IMG/VR virus record: IMGVR_UViG_3300035204_001041
Coordinates: 1-61,258 of that record
Direction: 5' to 3' (one strand)
Origin: a virus
Length of the DNA stretch: 61,258 bases
Shown here: positions 14,933 to 23,694 of the stretch, piece after piece
Layout of the letters: each line of letters opens with the position of its first letter
How positions within the stretch are numbered: the first letter of the stretch is position 1
Notes under the pieces: generated by a model
Database searches by the model: none
Seen by the model: only the letters and a program-made list of their open reading frames with translations
What the model was told of the DNA's origin: nothing
Made by a program: the position numbers and the translations under genes

Positions 14933-16141
14933 CTACTTGATACCGTATGCTCCGGTGTTCTTGGCAATAGCCCTTGCAACTGATTTCTGCATGGCGACAA
15001 GCTTATCAACAGCCACCTTGTACTCGTAATCATTCAAGTCAATCGCACTTGAATCCGCGATACGCTCAAGCTCTGTTTGGCCCATCTTGATGACTTGAAG
15101 TACAGCACCAAGGTGGTCAACGCCAGGAGCCTTGAGATCACAGTCGCGGTAACGCTGAGTCACGCCATCCATAACCTTGGCAACCTTCACGATTCCAGGG
15201 CATGCATGGTTCGCTACCGCTTCATACACTACCGGGCGATCTTCATGGCGGTTCCACATCACTCGCGTCAACACCATTAGATCTCTATCCGTTGCGATAG
15301 TGCGGCCTTCAAGCACTGCATGCGCTTTCACCGCTGCAAGACATTGTGCCCAACGACGATCACTCAGCTTCACGCCAGACTTGATCTCCAAGCTATCCCA
15401 AATGTCCAACATGGTTTCAATCACGCTTTCAGGGATCACAACCTTTGATGTCACTTCTTGAAGAAGCTCTCTCGTTTCCACACTCATCTGCTCGCTTACA
15501 TCTGGCTTAGCCCCATTGCGGGACATCATAAGAAGCTCGCGGCGTGCCCCACGGTCACTAAGGTAATCCGTCCACTCCCTAAACATGAAGCGATCATAAA
15601 GAGCATCTAGAATGCTTGACTGTGGGTACTCGTTTGAGCAGCCAATAATCGTCTCAAGAGGCATACCGATACGATCTGCGCCTTGGTCAAACTCCCGCTC
15701 CTCAGCGGCAGTGAGCAATGCATTCAGGATTGGATCGGATCCCTTGAAGATTTCATCCTTCAAAGCAAACTTCGCATGCGGCAGAAAGCCGTCCGTCTTG
15801 CGCACATACTCACCCTTCTCAAACTTGCCGAAGTCCAGCGGGCCAAACAAGTCTTCAGGAAGAGTAAAAGCAGTAATCAAGCGCTTGAATACATCATCCC
15901 CTTGGAAGTTGAAAGCCTTGGCGATCAAGTAAAACATCGTTGTTTTCGCCGTACCCGGAGGCCCAAGGAAAAGAACGTGCCGCTTGCAAAGAAGCGCCAT
16001 GATCGCGCTATCAATCTCTTGGTTCCTATTGATCAGCGCTGACTTCAGTTCTGTACGAACCGTCATCAAAGATTGGTATGCGTCGTGGGCAGGCAAATCG
16101 CCCCCGAGCAAGTTGTGAGTTTCAAGGTTCTTAGTACCCAT
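14933..16141 (-). CDS. MoxR-family AAA+ ATPase (CobS/RavA-like)
   Basis: 402 residues. Walker A is FLGPPGTAKTT (about residues 57-67), a Walker B-like FALKDEIFKG follows (about 126-135), then IIGCSNEYPQSS (sensor 1 region) and ALYDRFMFREW (arginine-finger region). This is the MoxR class: hexameric AAA+ chaperones that pair with VWA proteins. TAGGAGGGCATC precedes the ATG. The gene is flanked by family promoters at 14882 and 16175. What the pair remodels in this phage is not evident. Confidence 0.8.
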   Translation of the reverse strand: MGTKNLETHNLLGGDLPAHDAYQSLMTVRTELKSALINRNQEIDSAIMALLCKRHVLFLGPPGTAKTTMFYLIAKAFNFQGDDVFKRLITAFTLPEDLFGPLDFGKFEKGEYVRKTDGFLPHAKFALKDEIFKGSDPILNALLTAAEEREFDQGADRIGMPLETIIGCSNEYPQSSILDALYDRFMFREWTDYLSDRGARRELLMMSRNGAKPDVSEQMSVETRELLQEVTSKVVIPESVIETMLDIWDSLEIKSGVKLSDRRWAQCLAAVKAHAVLEGRTIATDRDLMVLTRVMWNRHEDRPVVYEAVANHACPGIVKVAKVMDGVTQRYRDCDLKAPGVDHLGAVLQVIKMGQTELERIADSSAIDLNDYEYKVAVDKLVAMQKSVARAIAKNTGAYGIK

Positions 16142-16174
16142 GATGCCCTCCTACCGGCTTAGGTTTCTAAAGTA

Positions 16175-16225
16175 ATTATAACACGGCAACGGTTAGATAA
16201 ATATCATAAAACAACTTTGTGCGAC
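16175..16225 (-). promoter_or_regulatory. Promoter, CTAACCGTTGCCGTGT then TATAAT, with GTCGCACAAA
   Basis: The spacer holds TAAC and GTTA arms (an imperfect dyad). GTCGCACAAA starts 45 nt before the -10. It drives the MoxR gene. Confidence 0.8.
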
Positions 16226-16241
16226 CGCACCGCTCAGCACA

Positions 16242-16267
16242 AGAAAAAGGGGGGCTTTCACCCCCCT
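16242..16267 (-). terminator. Intrinsic terminator
   Basis: On the minus strand GGGGGG-TGAAAG-CCCCCC followed by TTTTTCTTG. It ends the 351-residue gene just downstream of the stop at 16273. Confidence 0.85.
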
Positions 16268-16272
16268 CAGTT

Positions 16273-17328
16273 CTATGCTGCGTTCAACGCTTCCATGTGA
16301 TCCGCAAGGTTATCAAGAAGCTCATTGTAGTCGGCAGGCGGCTCCTCACCGACAATGGCTGCGTATGATTGAAGGACTGTTGCCTTCTCAAGCAACTCCA
16401 GCGTTTCACGCACTGTCGGCTGCTTAGGTCCAGCATTTAGCTCTTCTTCTTTGAGATCAATCACCTCATTGGCTCGCACTTGCATCTCTTTGACCCGATC
16501 TTGAAGATCTCCCAAAGAAACAGAAAGCGCAGCCTCCATGGTGCTGGCTCGCTTGAGGATGTTCTCAAAGCGCCCCATGACGGTTTCAATGGTATCGCTA
16601 CGCACGCGGCGTGACATCTCCATCCAACCCTCAACTTGTTCACCAATGGCCTCAAGCTCATCGCCAAGTGACTCAGATACTCCAGCGGCAACCGGCTGTT
16701 CCCAGCCATGACCATCTGGAACAGATGCTACATGCAAGCTGAACGAATCCATGCCCGCAAGAGCCTGCTGTGCTTCTGCAACATTCGGCTCAAACTCAGT
16801 TGGGACAAAGTACCAACCTTTCTTGATCGAAAAGCCACAAGACCTTGAGAGCATCGGCATTACAATGCGGTCACGCACAGCGTTTCCATCGTAAAATGCC
16901 TGCTTGTGACTGATGCGCTTTCTAAGCTCATCAGCATAGGCCGAAAGCCCAGGATCAGCCCAGCTTCGTGCATGACGATCCCAAATAAGGGTTTCGTTCT
17001 GCCGCTTAGCTACTTCATCATCTGAAACTCGCTTATGAAATAGCAAGCCGATCTTAATATAGGCACCATCCTCAGCCACAACTTCAGCTTGGCAAATGGT
17101 TCTCTTGCCCTTCCGCTTACGGAACTCACGCACTGCTGCTTTCAAAGCAGTATCAGGATCAATATCAGGTACTTTCGTGTCATCTAAACCTGCCCTTGCG
17201 ACTCTTGCTCGCAACTCGTCTGGGGTGATGTAGCAGCTATTGAACTGCCACCATACGCTGAACCCAAGGCCCTTAGCCAAATCGCTAACGATGCCCTGTG
17301 CTCGACTATTTTGTTCTACGGTACTCAT
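16273..17328 (-). CDS. Hypothetical protein, likely partner of the MoxR-VWA pair
   Basis: 351 residues. An N-terminal alpha/beta region (about 1-120), a middle with RDRIVMPMLSRSCGF, and a long helical C-terminus (about 225-345) with coiled-coil character. No family can be named with confidence. It has its own promoter (17378) and terminator and lies directly upstream of MoxR, an arrangement consistent with a substrate or adaptor of that system; this is inference from position only. TAGGAGGGTAATCAA precedes the ATG. Confidence 0.6.
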   Translation of the reverse strand: MSTVEQNSRAQGIVSDLAKGLGFSVWWQFNSCYITPDELRARVARAGLDDTKVPDIDPDTALKAAVREFRKRKGKRTICQAEVVAEDGAYIKIGLLFHKRVSDDEVAKRQNETLIWDRHARSWADPGLSAYADELRKRISHKQAFYDGNAVRDRIVMPMLSRSCGFSIKKGWYFVPTEFEPNVAEAQQALAGMDSFSLHVASVPDGHGWEQPVAAGVSESLGDELEAIGEQVEGWMEMSRRVRSDTIETVMGRFENILKRASTMEAALSVSLGDLQDRVKEMQVRANEVIDLKEEELNAGPKQPTVRETLELLEKATVLQSYAAIVGEEPPADYNELLDNLADHMEALNAA

Positions 17329-17377
17329 TTGATTACCCTCCTACAAGAAATAGCAGCACCATGCCGCCATCACATTT

Positions 17378-17429
17378 ATAATACCACGGGCACCGTTATA
17401 AACAACTTCAAAGGCTAACTTTGTGCGAC
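17378..17429 (-). promoter_or_regulatory. Promoter, ATAACGGTGCCCGTGG then TATTAT, with GTCGCACAAA
   Basis: GTCGCACAAA begins 46 nt before the -10. The -35 position reads GTTGTT. It drives the gene at 16273-17328. Confidence 0.75.
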
Positions 17430-17436
17430 ACCCCCT

Positions 17437-19416
17437 TCAGGGGGCAGGCATTGGGAAACCACCGTTCATTCCTGATCTTCCAGCGGGTGTCTCACCCCAC
17501 GAATCAGCATAAACGCATGCCTGCGGGTCATAGAACAAAGTAAGTCGTGCGCCTTGTAAGCCAAACTCACTTCTACATTTATCTATGTGAACGGCTGCTG
17601 CCGGGTGTTCAACAGTACGCCCTGGGAGCACACGCTCTACCACAATACCAGTATGAGCATCCTGTCTGATAGCACTGGCTCCTTTCAAGTCACCGAGCTT
17701 TACACGTCGCTGCTGCGCAATAGACATATTGTTCGGATGGCAAATAAGAACAATAGTCATACCAAGCTGAACTGATAGCGTAGCGTAGTCACGAACTACG
17801 GCCTCAATAGCTTTGCGCTCATCATCTGCACCCTGGACCATAAACCCTAAGTGGTCAATCATTGCCCACCGTATGTCACGCCTTCGCGATGCATAGCTCA
17901 GCAAGTCACGCATCTGATCTGACGCAAGCTCACCATAATGATCGACCATGTAGATAGGTAGGGAACCAAGGGTCGCCATCGCTGACGCTCTTGTTCCCGC
18001 ATCTACTAGGGTGAAGTCACCGCCGACTTCTGCTCTCAGTAGTTTCTGCACGGTTCCTATGGGTCGTTGCTCAAATGAGGTCAGTAAAACCCCGACACCA
18101 CGCCTCGCTTGTTCCAGTGCTAGCCAGGTCGCAAAGCTCGTCTTCCCTGCTGCTGTGTCGCCAGTGACGACAATCAGTTCTGGCCTCCACCCACCAAGGG
18201 CTTCGTCCATTTTTTGCGATCCTATTGGAAGGCCTCTATGTGCTTGTGGTGAGCTTACTAGCTTTTCTACCTCTAAAGTATAAGCGTCAACCCTGACCAA
18301 TCCCGCTTCCAACAATGGTTGTGAGTTTTCCAAACATGCAATGACCCGTTTAGGGGAATGCCCTTGCCTCAGACATTCTGCGGCATCATTTTCTGGCAAC
18401 TTTGCTCTACTGCACCGATCACGGCCAAGCTTATCAGCGACAGTTTTTGCGCCTTTATCTCCAGCGTCATCTACGTCATAAACCAATATGAAATGTTCGT
18501 ATGGCTCCAATACATCCAGCCATTCATCTGCCCAAGTGCCTGCCCCCGCTGTACCGCTAACTACGTTCTCTTGCACCCCGAACTGCCACATGGCAACCAC
18601 ATCAAGCTCACCCTCGCAAATAATGATGTCCGCACATGGATCCTCTTTGATTTGTTTGATGCCAAACAGGGTGGTTGGTCTACCTGGGCAGCGTAGGTAG
18701 ATCTTCTTTACCTCCCCGGTATTGTGACATCGCTTACACCCATCCCCAGAACAGTAAAGGCATGGGCCAGGAACACTCCTAAAGCGCATGTTCACGCACT
18801 TGCCGCTCTTGTCTAATACTGGAATAGCAGCGTACTGCTCCTTTACCTGTCCAGCATTGTCTCTGACCAAGAGGGCACCGATATACCAAGCCTTCAGAGT
18901 CTCTTCCCTGAACCCGCGTGACTGAAGGTACGCAAGTGTCTGGGCACCATCGGCAGACCACAGGCTGTCCTCACACTCTGCCAAGATGTTCTTGTGCCAG
19001 GCAAACTTCTTATTGAAGTAGGAAGGGCCTGCACTTTTCGGTTTCTGTGCAGGAATCGCTTTTGTAATCTGAGCACCCCCCCACTTGTTATTCTGGTTTC
19101 CCAGCATTCCCCATTCCTGCATTTTTTGCTGAACTCTTTTTTTGCCGTCAGGACTTGCTTCTGCAAGAGTTTTCCCTTCCACAGCAAATGAAGCCAACTG
19201 CAAAGCATCACCTGATGCATCACACTGGAAACAACGCCACCCAGTACCTTCTGAGTTGACCCCAATAGGCCCCCTACGATCAGTGCTCCCCCTCGTTTCT
19301 GCGCCACACCTGGGGCACGGAGAAAGCCCATTGCCCCTCGTCCGTTTTAGGTTGAGGTTACTGCCTACACGCCAAACATCTGCACTCTTTAGTTCCTCAA
19401 TCCACGTTTTCGGCAC
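17437..19416 (-). CDS. Bifunctional primase-helicase (T7 gp4-like)
   Basis: 659 residues. The zinc ribbon CPRC...CFQC (about residues 34-37 and 62-65) is of the DnaG type. A second Cys cluster CLYCSGDGCKRCHNTG (about 218-233) resembles a DnaJ zinc finger. Then a TOPRIM region (DIIICEGELDVVAMWQFG and LVYDVDDAGDKGA), and a C-terminal DnaB/RecA-fold helicase with Walker A VVTGDTAAGKTS (about 420-431) and AMIDHLGF. It would unwind DNA at the fork and prime lagging strands. The GTG start at 19416 has GGGAGCAAAG and overlaps the initiator gene upstream by 20 nt. All key motifs look intact. Confidence 0.85.
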   Translation of the reverse strand: MPKTWIEELKSADVWRVGSNLNLKRTRGNGLSPCPRCGAETRGSTDRRGPIGVNSEGTGWRCFQCDASGDALQLASFAVEGKTLAEASPDGKKRVQQKMQEWGMLGNQNNKWGGAQITKAIPAQKPKSAGPSYFNKKFAWHKNILAECEDSLWSADGAQTLAYLQSRGFREETLKAWYIGALLVRDNAGQVKEQYAAIPVLDKSGKCVNMRFRSVPGPCLYCSGDGCKRCHNTGEVKKIYLRCPGRPTTLFGIKQIKEDPCADIIICEGELDVVAMWQFGVQENVVSGTAGAGTWADEWLDVLEPYEHFILVYDVDDAGDKGAKTVADKLGRDRCSRAKLPENDAAECLRQGHSPKRVIACLENSQPLLEAGLVRVDAYTLEVEKLVSSPQAHRGLPIGSQKMDEALGGWRPELIVVTGDTAAGKTSFATWLALEQARRGVGVLLTSFEQRPIGTVQKLLRAEVGGDFTLVDAGTRASAMATLGSLPIYMVDHYGELASDQMRDLLSYASRRRDIRWAMIDHLGFMVQGADDERKAIEAVVRDYATLSVQLGMTIVLICHPNNMSIAQQRRVKLGDLKGASAIRQDAHTGIVVERVLPGRTVEHPAAAVHIDKCRSEFGLQGARLTLFYDPQACVYADSWGETPAGRSGMNGGFPMPAP

Positions 19417-20551
19417 CTTTGCTCCCCGTTTTCATTACATAAAGATTGTTTCCATCTGAAGCGCGTTCATCACAGACAATGGCGTAGCCATGCCCCCTAA
19501 GCTCTGACACTCTGGCTGAATACTTCAAGGCTATTCCAGCAAGCTCTGAAGTCCTTACCCCACGATCTCCTCGCTGTTGGAACAGCAAAAGCATTTTCCT
19601 ACACTGCGCATTTAGGCGCTTAGGGCGTGGGTTAGGGCTGGTCTTAGTGCCTGCGGGCGCTTGTGGCGCTTGCGTATTGCTCACCATTGCATTTGGTGAT
19701 CGCCCACTCGCCACACCATTGGGTGACGGGCGGCGTGCCCTATATGCTGCCATTGGGCCGAGGTCAGTGCCATCAGTAGACTGAACAGCAGGGCCTTGCC
19801 TATCAAGCCACGCCTCCACCATCTGCAACCGTGACTCTATTTTCTTTGCTACAAACAAGTTGTCTAAGCCCAGGTAGGTTCTTCCGTTAGGGTTGTCACC
19901 CCTCCACCACCTTGGGCCAGGCTCATCAGCCTTGTACGCATAACGAATTAGGTTTACCAACTGTTCTGCACTTGCGTTTCTTAACCCCCCCCTAATGTTG
20001 TCCCTGGTTGCCGGGGAAAGCTTGCATGCATTAGGCCGCTTCTGTAGTTTCCGCCATTCTTCAAATACATGCTGTACATCTGCACTTGTAGAAGCAACTC
20101 CAGCGCCCTTAGATATCCCCCATGCTCTTGGGCATGCTTGTTTAGCTGCCTGTTCTGTCACCTTACCCGCATAGCCGCGCCTGATATTCAGCACATCCAT
20201 GACTTTGGATTTTGGGGGTGCTGGCAAGTCGGGGTTTCTTGCAACCTTCAGGGCACCAGAAGAGGGCTGATCGGAACTAAACCTAGGTATCCAGGCAAAC
20301 ATCCTGCCGCCTTCACCTACCCGCCAAACACACAACTCTCCTATGTCACAAAGCTCGGAAAGGAAATCTGGCGCAACTATTTCTACAACCCCATCGCGAT
20401 CAGCACGGGAAACTAACTCTAAATACTTCAGCTTCGCCTCTGGGCATAGTCCAGCTATTTTGCTGTCCACCCAAAACCAAGAACGAAGTACACGATCTTG
20501 ATTACTCACTACATACTCCTGGTGAAAGGCATCTGTTTTCGTCCACGCCAT
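19397..20551 (-). CDS. Replication initiator / helicase-loader-like protein (DnaD/O-like)
   Basis: 384 residues. The N-terminal winged-helix-like region (about 20-110) resembles phage replication proteins that start with a helix-rich DxxWFWxDxKIAGL block. The middle (VQHVFEEWRKLQKRPNACKL, then RDNIRGGLRNASAEQL and GRTYLGLDNLF) is the helical C-terminal region common in DnaD- and phage O-type initiators. A Pro/Ser-rich linker follows, then a C-terminal HTH (VRTSELAGIALKYSARVSEL). Position next to the primase-helicase supports a helicase loading role. A G8 tract lies inside the gene near 19985. Confidence 0.65.
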   Translation of the reverse strand: MAWTKTDAFHQEYVVSNQDRVLRSWFWVDSKIAGLCPEAKLKYLELVSRADRDGVVEIVAPDFLSELCDIGELCVWRVGEGGRMFAWIPRFSSDQPSSGALKVARNPDLPAPPKSKVMDVLNIRRGYAGKVTEQAAKQACPRAWGISKGAGVASTSADVQHVFEEWRKLQKRPNACKLSPATRDNIRGGLRNASAEQLVNLIRYAYKADEPGPRWWRGDNPNGRTYLGLDNLFVAKKIESRLQMVEAWLDRQGPAVQSTDGTDLGPMAAYRARRPSPNGVASGRSPNAMVSNTQAPQAPAGTKTSPNPRPKRLNAQCRKMLLLFQQRGDRGVRTSELAGIALKYSARVSELRGHGYAIVCDERASDGNNLYVMKTGSKGAENVD

Positions 20552-20616
20552 GCCTTCCTGCGCGTGCTCCCATGCCCAGGAGCAAGGACTAAAGCCAAAC
20601 TAGTAGCCGCTACTAC

Positions 20617-21129
20617 TTAGAACGGGATGTCTGCCTCTTGGTTTTGGTTAGCTTTAGCAATGCCTTTCAAGTGAAAGTCTTCAGCATCAGCCACAAGGCG
20701 TTCCATATTTTCTGTAATGTCTCCGCTCCACGATTTATATCGCTGGCATCGCATTTTCACCGAACCATCATCTCTAGTCTCCGGCTCACAATCTACTAAG
20801 ATCGGGGTGGCGGTAAGGATGTTGTCCGTAGCCTGCTGGTTCTCCGCATCCCATGGTTCTTGCACACCTGAAGCACGCGCAAACTGGGCAAGCTTCCATG
20901 CAGCACGCTCGGTTAGCGTAAATGTGTCCCAAATAAAAGCACCTACATCAGTGCCGCCATCGGGATCATCAACACACACAAAGCGCACGTCGATCTTTAC
21001 GTTGCCTGCTCGCGACTCACCCCATTTGGTGCCTGCCGCCCACAAGACCTTTTGCCCTGCACGGATTTCTGGTCGGCGCGGTGCTCCGCCTCCCGCATTT
21101 TCATCAACTGGATTTATCATTAAAGCCAT
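20617..21129 (-). CDS. SSB-like / DUF669-like single-strand DNA-binding protein
   Basis: 170 residues. Beta-rich body; the C-terminus EADIPF is the acidic-hydrophobic tail typical of single-strand DNA-binding proteins, through which SSBs recruit partners. Its place next to a Sak4-like ATPase and a RecB-type nuclease matches phage recombination modules where a DUF669-like protein fills this role. The family assignment is tentative because the core was not matched by profile. TAGGAGGTACTA precedes the ATG. Confidence 0.6.
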   Translation of the reverse strand: MALMINPVDENAGGGAPRRPEIRAGQKVLWAAGTKWGESRAGNVKIDVRFVCVDDPDGGTDVGAFIWDTFTLTERAAWKLAQFARASGVQEPWDAENQQATDNILTATPILVDCEPETRDDGSVKMRCQRYKSWSGDITENMERLVADAEDFHLKGIAKANQNQEADIPF

Positions 21130-21138
21130 TAGTACCTC

Positions 21139-21960
21139 CTACTGGCTGACTTGGTTGTTGTTTGGGCGCCTACGGCGTCCGGTTGAACTTGTTTTTTTCT
21201 TCTTTGGATCCGGCGCAACATCTTGGGTGCCTTCCGGCCCCGTTGCACCAATCTTTTCTAAAATCGCTCCTACATTCGGCTCTTCCACAGCGTCAAGCCC
21301 TGGAAGGCTCTTAGTCATATAGTTTGAAGGGCCGCGAAACATTACACGGTGTTGGACATGCACTGCCTCGTCCTGCACCACCTGTTCCCGAAACACATAG
21401 CCGACTGCTGAAAAGTACCCACAGATCTCGTTAGGCATTTTTCGCCCTTCAAACGAAGGCATCGCATGGCGAGTACCAGTAGCCTCATCGAACTCATATT
21501 GAGCAAGGGCAGTACACACGACAGTAAAAGGCAGGTCACGGACTGTGCGGATCATCTTGCGCATACGATCCGTAAGCAGCCCCCAATCAGCCAAAGTGAA
21601 CTTTGCTGCGGCACCAGGCGTGGCACCTTTCTGCTTCATAATGTCGTCTTTAATAAGCCTCTGCATTTCTGTAAGGCTATCGATCACAATGGTTTCACAC
21701 CCAGTGAGTTCCTTAAGCCTGCCATTGAAGCAGTCCTTGAAGAACGCATACACCTTGTCTAAGGAATCTGCCTCTACCACAACCGCTTGCGGATTAGTCG
21801 CTTGAATAGTCATCAAGCCATTAGGCTCAACTAACAAAACCACCGGCTTTGGTGAAAGGCATGCGAGCCTGGTCTTGCCTGAACCACTGTCTCCCAGAAA
21901 CAGCAGCTTCGCAGTTTTCGGCAACTCATGTGCCTGTTTGTATTCTAAAACATCGGACAT
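21139..21960 (-). CDS. Sak4-like RecA-fold ATPase (AAA_24)
   Basis: 273 residues. Walker A LLFLGDSGSGKT (about 19-30), Walker B-like TIVIDSLTEMQ (about 94-104) and a VVCTALAQYEF strand fit the phage Sak4/AAA_24 family, which promotes single-strand annealing or exchange with SSB partners. The C-terminus is basic (RRRRPNNNQ). GGAGAATACCCA precedes the ATG, which overlaps the nuclease gene upstream by 16 nt. Confidence 0.8.
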   Translation of the reverse strand: MSDVLEYKQAHELPKTAKLLFLGDSGSGKTRLACLSPKPVVLLVEPNGLMTIQATNPQAVVVEADSLDKVYAFFKDCFNGRLKELTGCETIVIDSLTEMQRLIKDDIMKQKGATPGAAAKFTLADWGLLTDRMRKMIRTVRDLPFTVVCTALAQYEFDEATGTRHAMPSFEGRKMPNEICGYFSAVGYVFREQVVQDEAVHVQHRVMFRGPSNYMTKSLPGLDAVEEPNVGAILEKIGATGPEGTQDVAPDPKKKKTSSTGRRRRPNNNQVSQ

Positions 21961-23360
21961 TGGGTATTCTCCTCACTGGATAAACCAGCATTTCTATGTA
22001 GCCATTGAAGTTTTTCGCGCTGAATGAAACCAGTGTTAGGCATTCCCAAATAGCCCTCGATCATCTGATCCAGAGAATGGCCCCCCTCCATACAAATGCC
22101 AGCGAATGAACAGCTTGAGCCTGGGCCACGGCAAAATGGCACACGAGGAAAGCCGCTCAACACATCCTGCTCTGTCTCTGCCGTGACAAGAGATCTGTAC
22201 ATTTTCGCAAACCGCTGAACATCAACAAACAGTTCACGCCGATACCGATCAAGCACTTCCGCAGATGGGTGCCCCCACTCACGGTGATAAAGCTTTGGGT
22301 CTACCTTTTCCTTTAAGTCATGCACAAGTTGTTTAGCTGACTGAACATACTCAACATCCAGGCTAACGCTGCTTTCCATAAGCGCCCGCATGCTTTCCTC
22401 AAACTTCCAGCTAGGGCACGTTTGGGACGTAGCTAAGGAGAGCCGCCCATTCTTTAGCACTCTTGGTGTAGCGTGCTTGCGGCTGGATGAAACGTCCCAA
22501 ACGTACCCTTTTACTGTTCCTGGGAATGTCTTATTTTCTGATAATGCTAGGACATAGCCTGGCACTTGGTTGTCTAAGTGGAGGTCTTTGCCATACGAAA
22601 GTGGGTTTGCAGAGGTCTTAAACTCTAAAACGTATACATCGTTGGTTTTCTTATGGCGCAATATCGCATCAAGTCTGCCGACTTGGTACCAAGGAAGGCG
22701 CACCATTTTCCATGGTTGTTTTTCTCTAAAAGAAGCAACCCTCCAGCCTGCTGCTGTTTCTACAACAGGCACCTGGGAAGAGTATATTTTGCCGGTATCT
22801 GGGTGCCTTACAGGCAGGCACACTGGCACCTCTACACCCACAATGTCGTAGTTCTCAGGCCCTTTGTCTCCATAGCGCTTTAGATAGCCAGAAGCAGCGT
22901 CGTAAAGCGACTGTATGATGCCGTCTGCACCACCATACTTTTCCGCAAAACTGTCCCAGTAATCCCGGTTGCTATCAACCTCTTCCCTTATACGCGCAAG
23001 CGGGCCTAAAGAAGTCCCGTGGCACATTTCACAATCTGCATTGTGGTTCCTACCATGTTCTACACCTGAACAGATGAGCATGTACTCGGGCTTATATGCG
23101 CATGATTCACCGTCTACGCTGCGCGTAATCGCCCAGTGTGTGTAAATGTCCTCAAGTATGGCGTGGTAGAAAGATCCCCAACGCATGGCGATACTTGGCG
23201 GTGTCGCAAGGCTGCGCCCATACGAAAACATCCACCGCCTACTGCACCAGGCTTCGCGCCTTTCACTGTTACTTAGGACCATCGCGCCATCAGGCAAACC
23301 CGCAATATGATTATCGTCATATCTGGGCGCAATAGTCTTTTTTGGGCGAAAACGCCTCAT
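21945..23360 (-). CDS. PD-(D/E)XK nuclease, RecB/Cas4 type with four Cys
   Basis: 471 residues. An early Cys (REAWCSRRWMFSYG, about residue 38) pairs with a C-terminal FCRGPGSSCSFAGIC (about 420-434), the four-Cys layout of the 4Fe-4S cluster in Cas4 and AddB nucleases. GSFYHAILEDIYTH supplies the conserved His, and VYVLEFKTSAN (about 239-249) gives the ExK core. Such enzymes resect DNA ends for recombination. No Cas genes are present, so this is a phage recombination nuclease and not CRISPR adaptation. TAGGAGGGCAAC precedes the ATG. Confidence 0.75.
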   Translation of the reverse strand: MRRFRPKKTIAPRYDDNHIAGLPDGAMVLSNSERREAWCSRRWMFSYGRSLATPPSIAMRWGSFYHAILEDIYTHWAITRSVDGESCAYKPEYMLICSGVEHGRNHNADCEMCHGTSLGPLARIREEVDSNRDYWDSFAEKYGGADGIIQSLYDAASGYLKRYGDKGPENYDIVGVEVPVCLPVRHPDTGKIYSSQVPVVETAAGWRVASFREKQPWKMVRLPWYQVGRLDAILRHKKTNDVYVLEFKTSANPLSYGKDLHLDNQVPGYVLALSENKTFPGTVKGYVWDVSSSRKHATPRVLKNGRLSLATSQTCPSWKFEESMRALMESSVSLDVEYVQSAKQLVHDLKEKVDPKLYHREWGHPSAEVLDRYRRELFVDVQRFAKMYRSLVTAETEQDVLSGFPRVPFCRGPGSSCSFAGICMEGGHSLDQMIEGYLGMPNTGFIQREKLQWLHRNAGLSSEENTQCPMF

Positions 23361-23379
23361 GTTGCCCTCCTACCGGCTA

Positions 23380-23413
23380 TTACCCTTATAGGGTTACGCA
23401 CCAAAATCCGCAA
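23380..23413 (-). promoter_or_regulatory. Promoter with palindromic operator TTACCCTTATAGGGTTA
   Basis: On the minus strand TTGCGG, 17 nt, TATAAG. The -10 lies inside an ACCCT/AGGGT inverted repeat. The sequence also fits the family spacer (GTAACC-N6-GGGTAATA). It would drive the replication and recombination genes from the nuclease leftward. Confidence 0.6.
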
Positions 23414-23460
23414 CGGTCACTGACTACTTATACTTCACCAGCATGCCAAAAAGTGTCCGG

Positions 23461-23694
23461 CTAGTTGCATGGGATACTATAGTGAAAACCATCCTTAGAT
23501 TTTATCGTCACGCTTCTACTTGTTACCCGAACTACACGGCCAGCATTGCCCATATTCTGGCCTGTCATAAATGCTGAACAAGGCACTGCATTACCTCGTC
23601 TATGCAGCCTATCTTCCTCCCAAGACTTCAATGGCCTGGGCGGGATGTAGCAGGCGCTCAATAAAACACTAAAAAGCAAAGATAGCCTAAACAT
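23461..23694 (-). CDS. Small lipoprotein
   Basis: 77 residues. The signal peptide MFRLSLLFSVLLSAC ends in an LSAC lipobox, so Cys15 would be lipidated. The mature part is short and basic, ending in a small beta region. Phage lipoproteins in early regions often block superinfection or receptors, but no specific family is recognised. The ATG at 23694 has AAGGAGGTGGGTG and overlaps the previous stop. Confidence 0.65.
   Translation of the reverse strand: MFRLSLLFSVLLSACYIPPRPLKSWEEDRLHRRGNAVPCSAFMTGQNMGNAGRVVRVTSRSVTIKSKDGFHYSIPCN

Noticed and set aside
17428-17446. CCCCC/GGGGG hairpin at the end of the primase-helicase gene
   Set aside because: Strong stem but no T tract follows on the minus strand, so not called a terminator.
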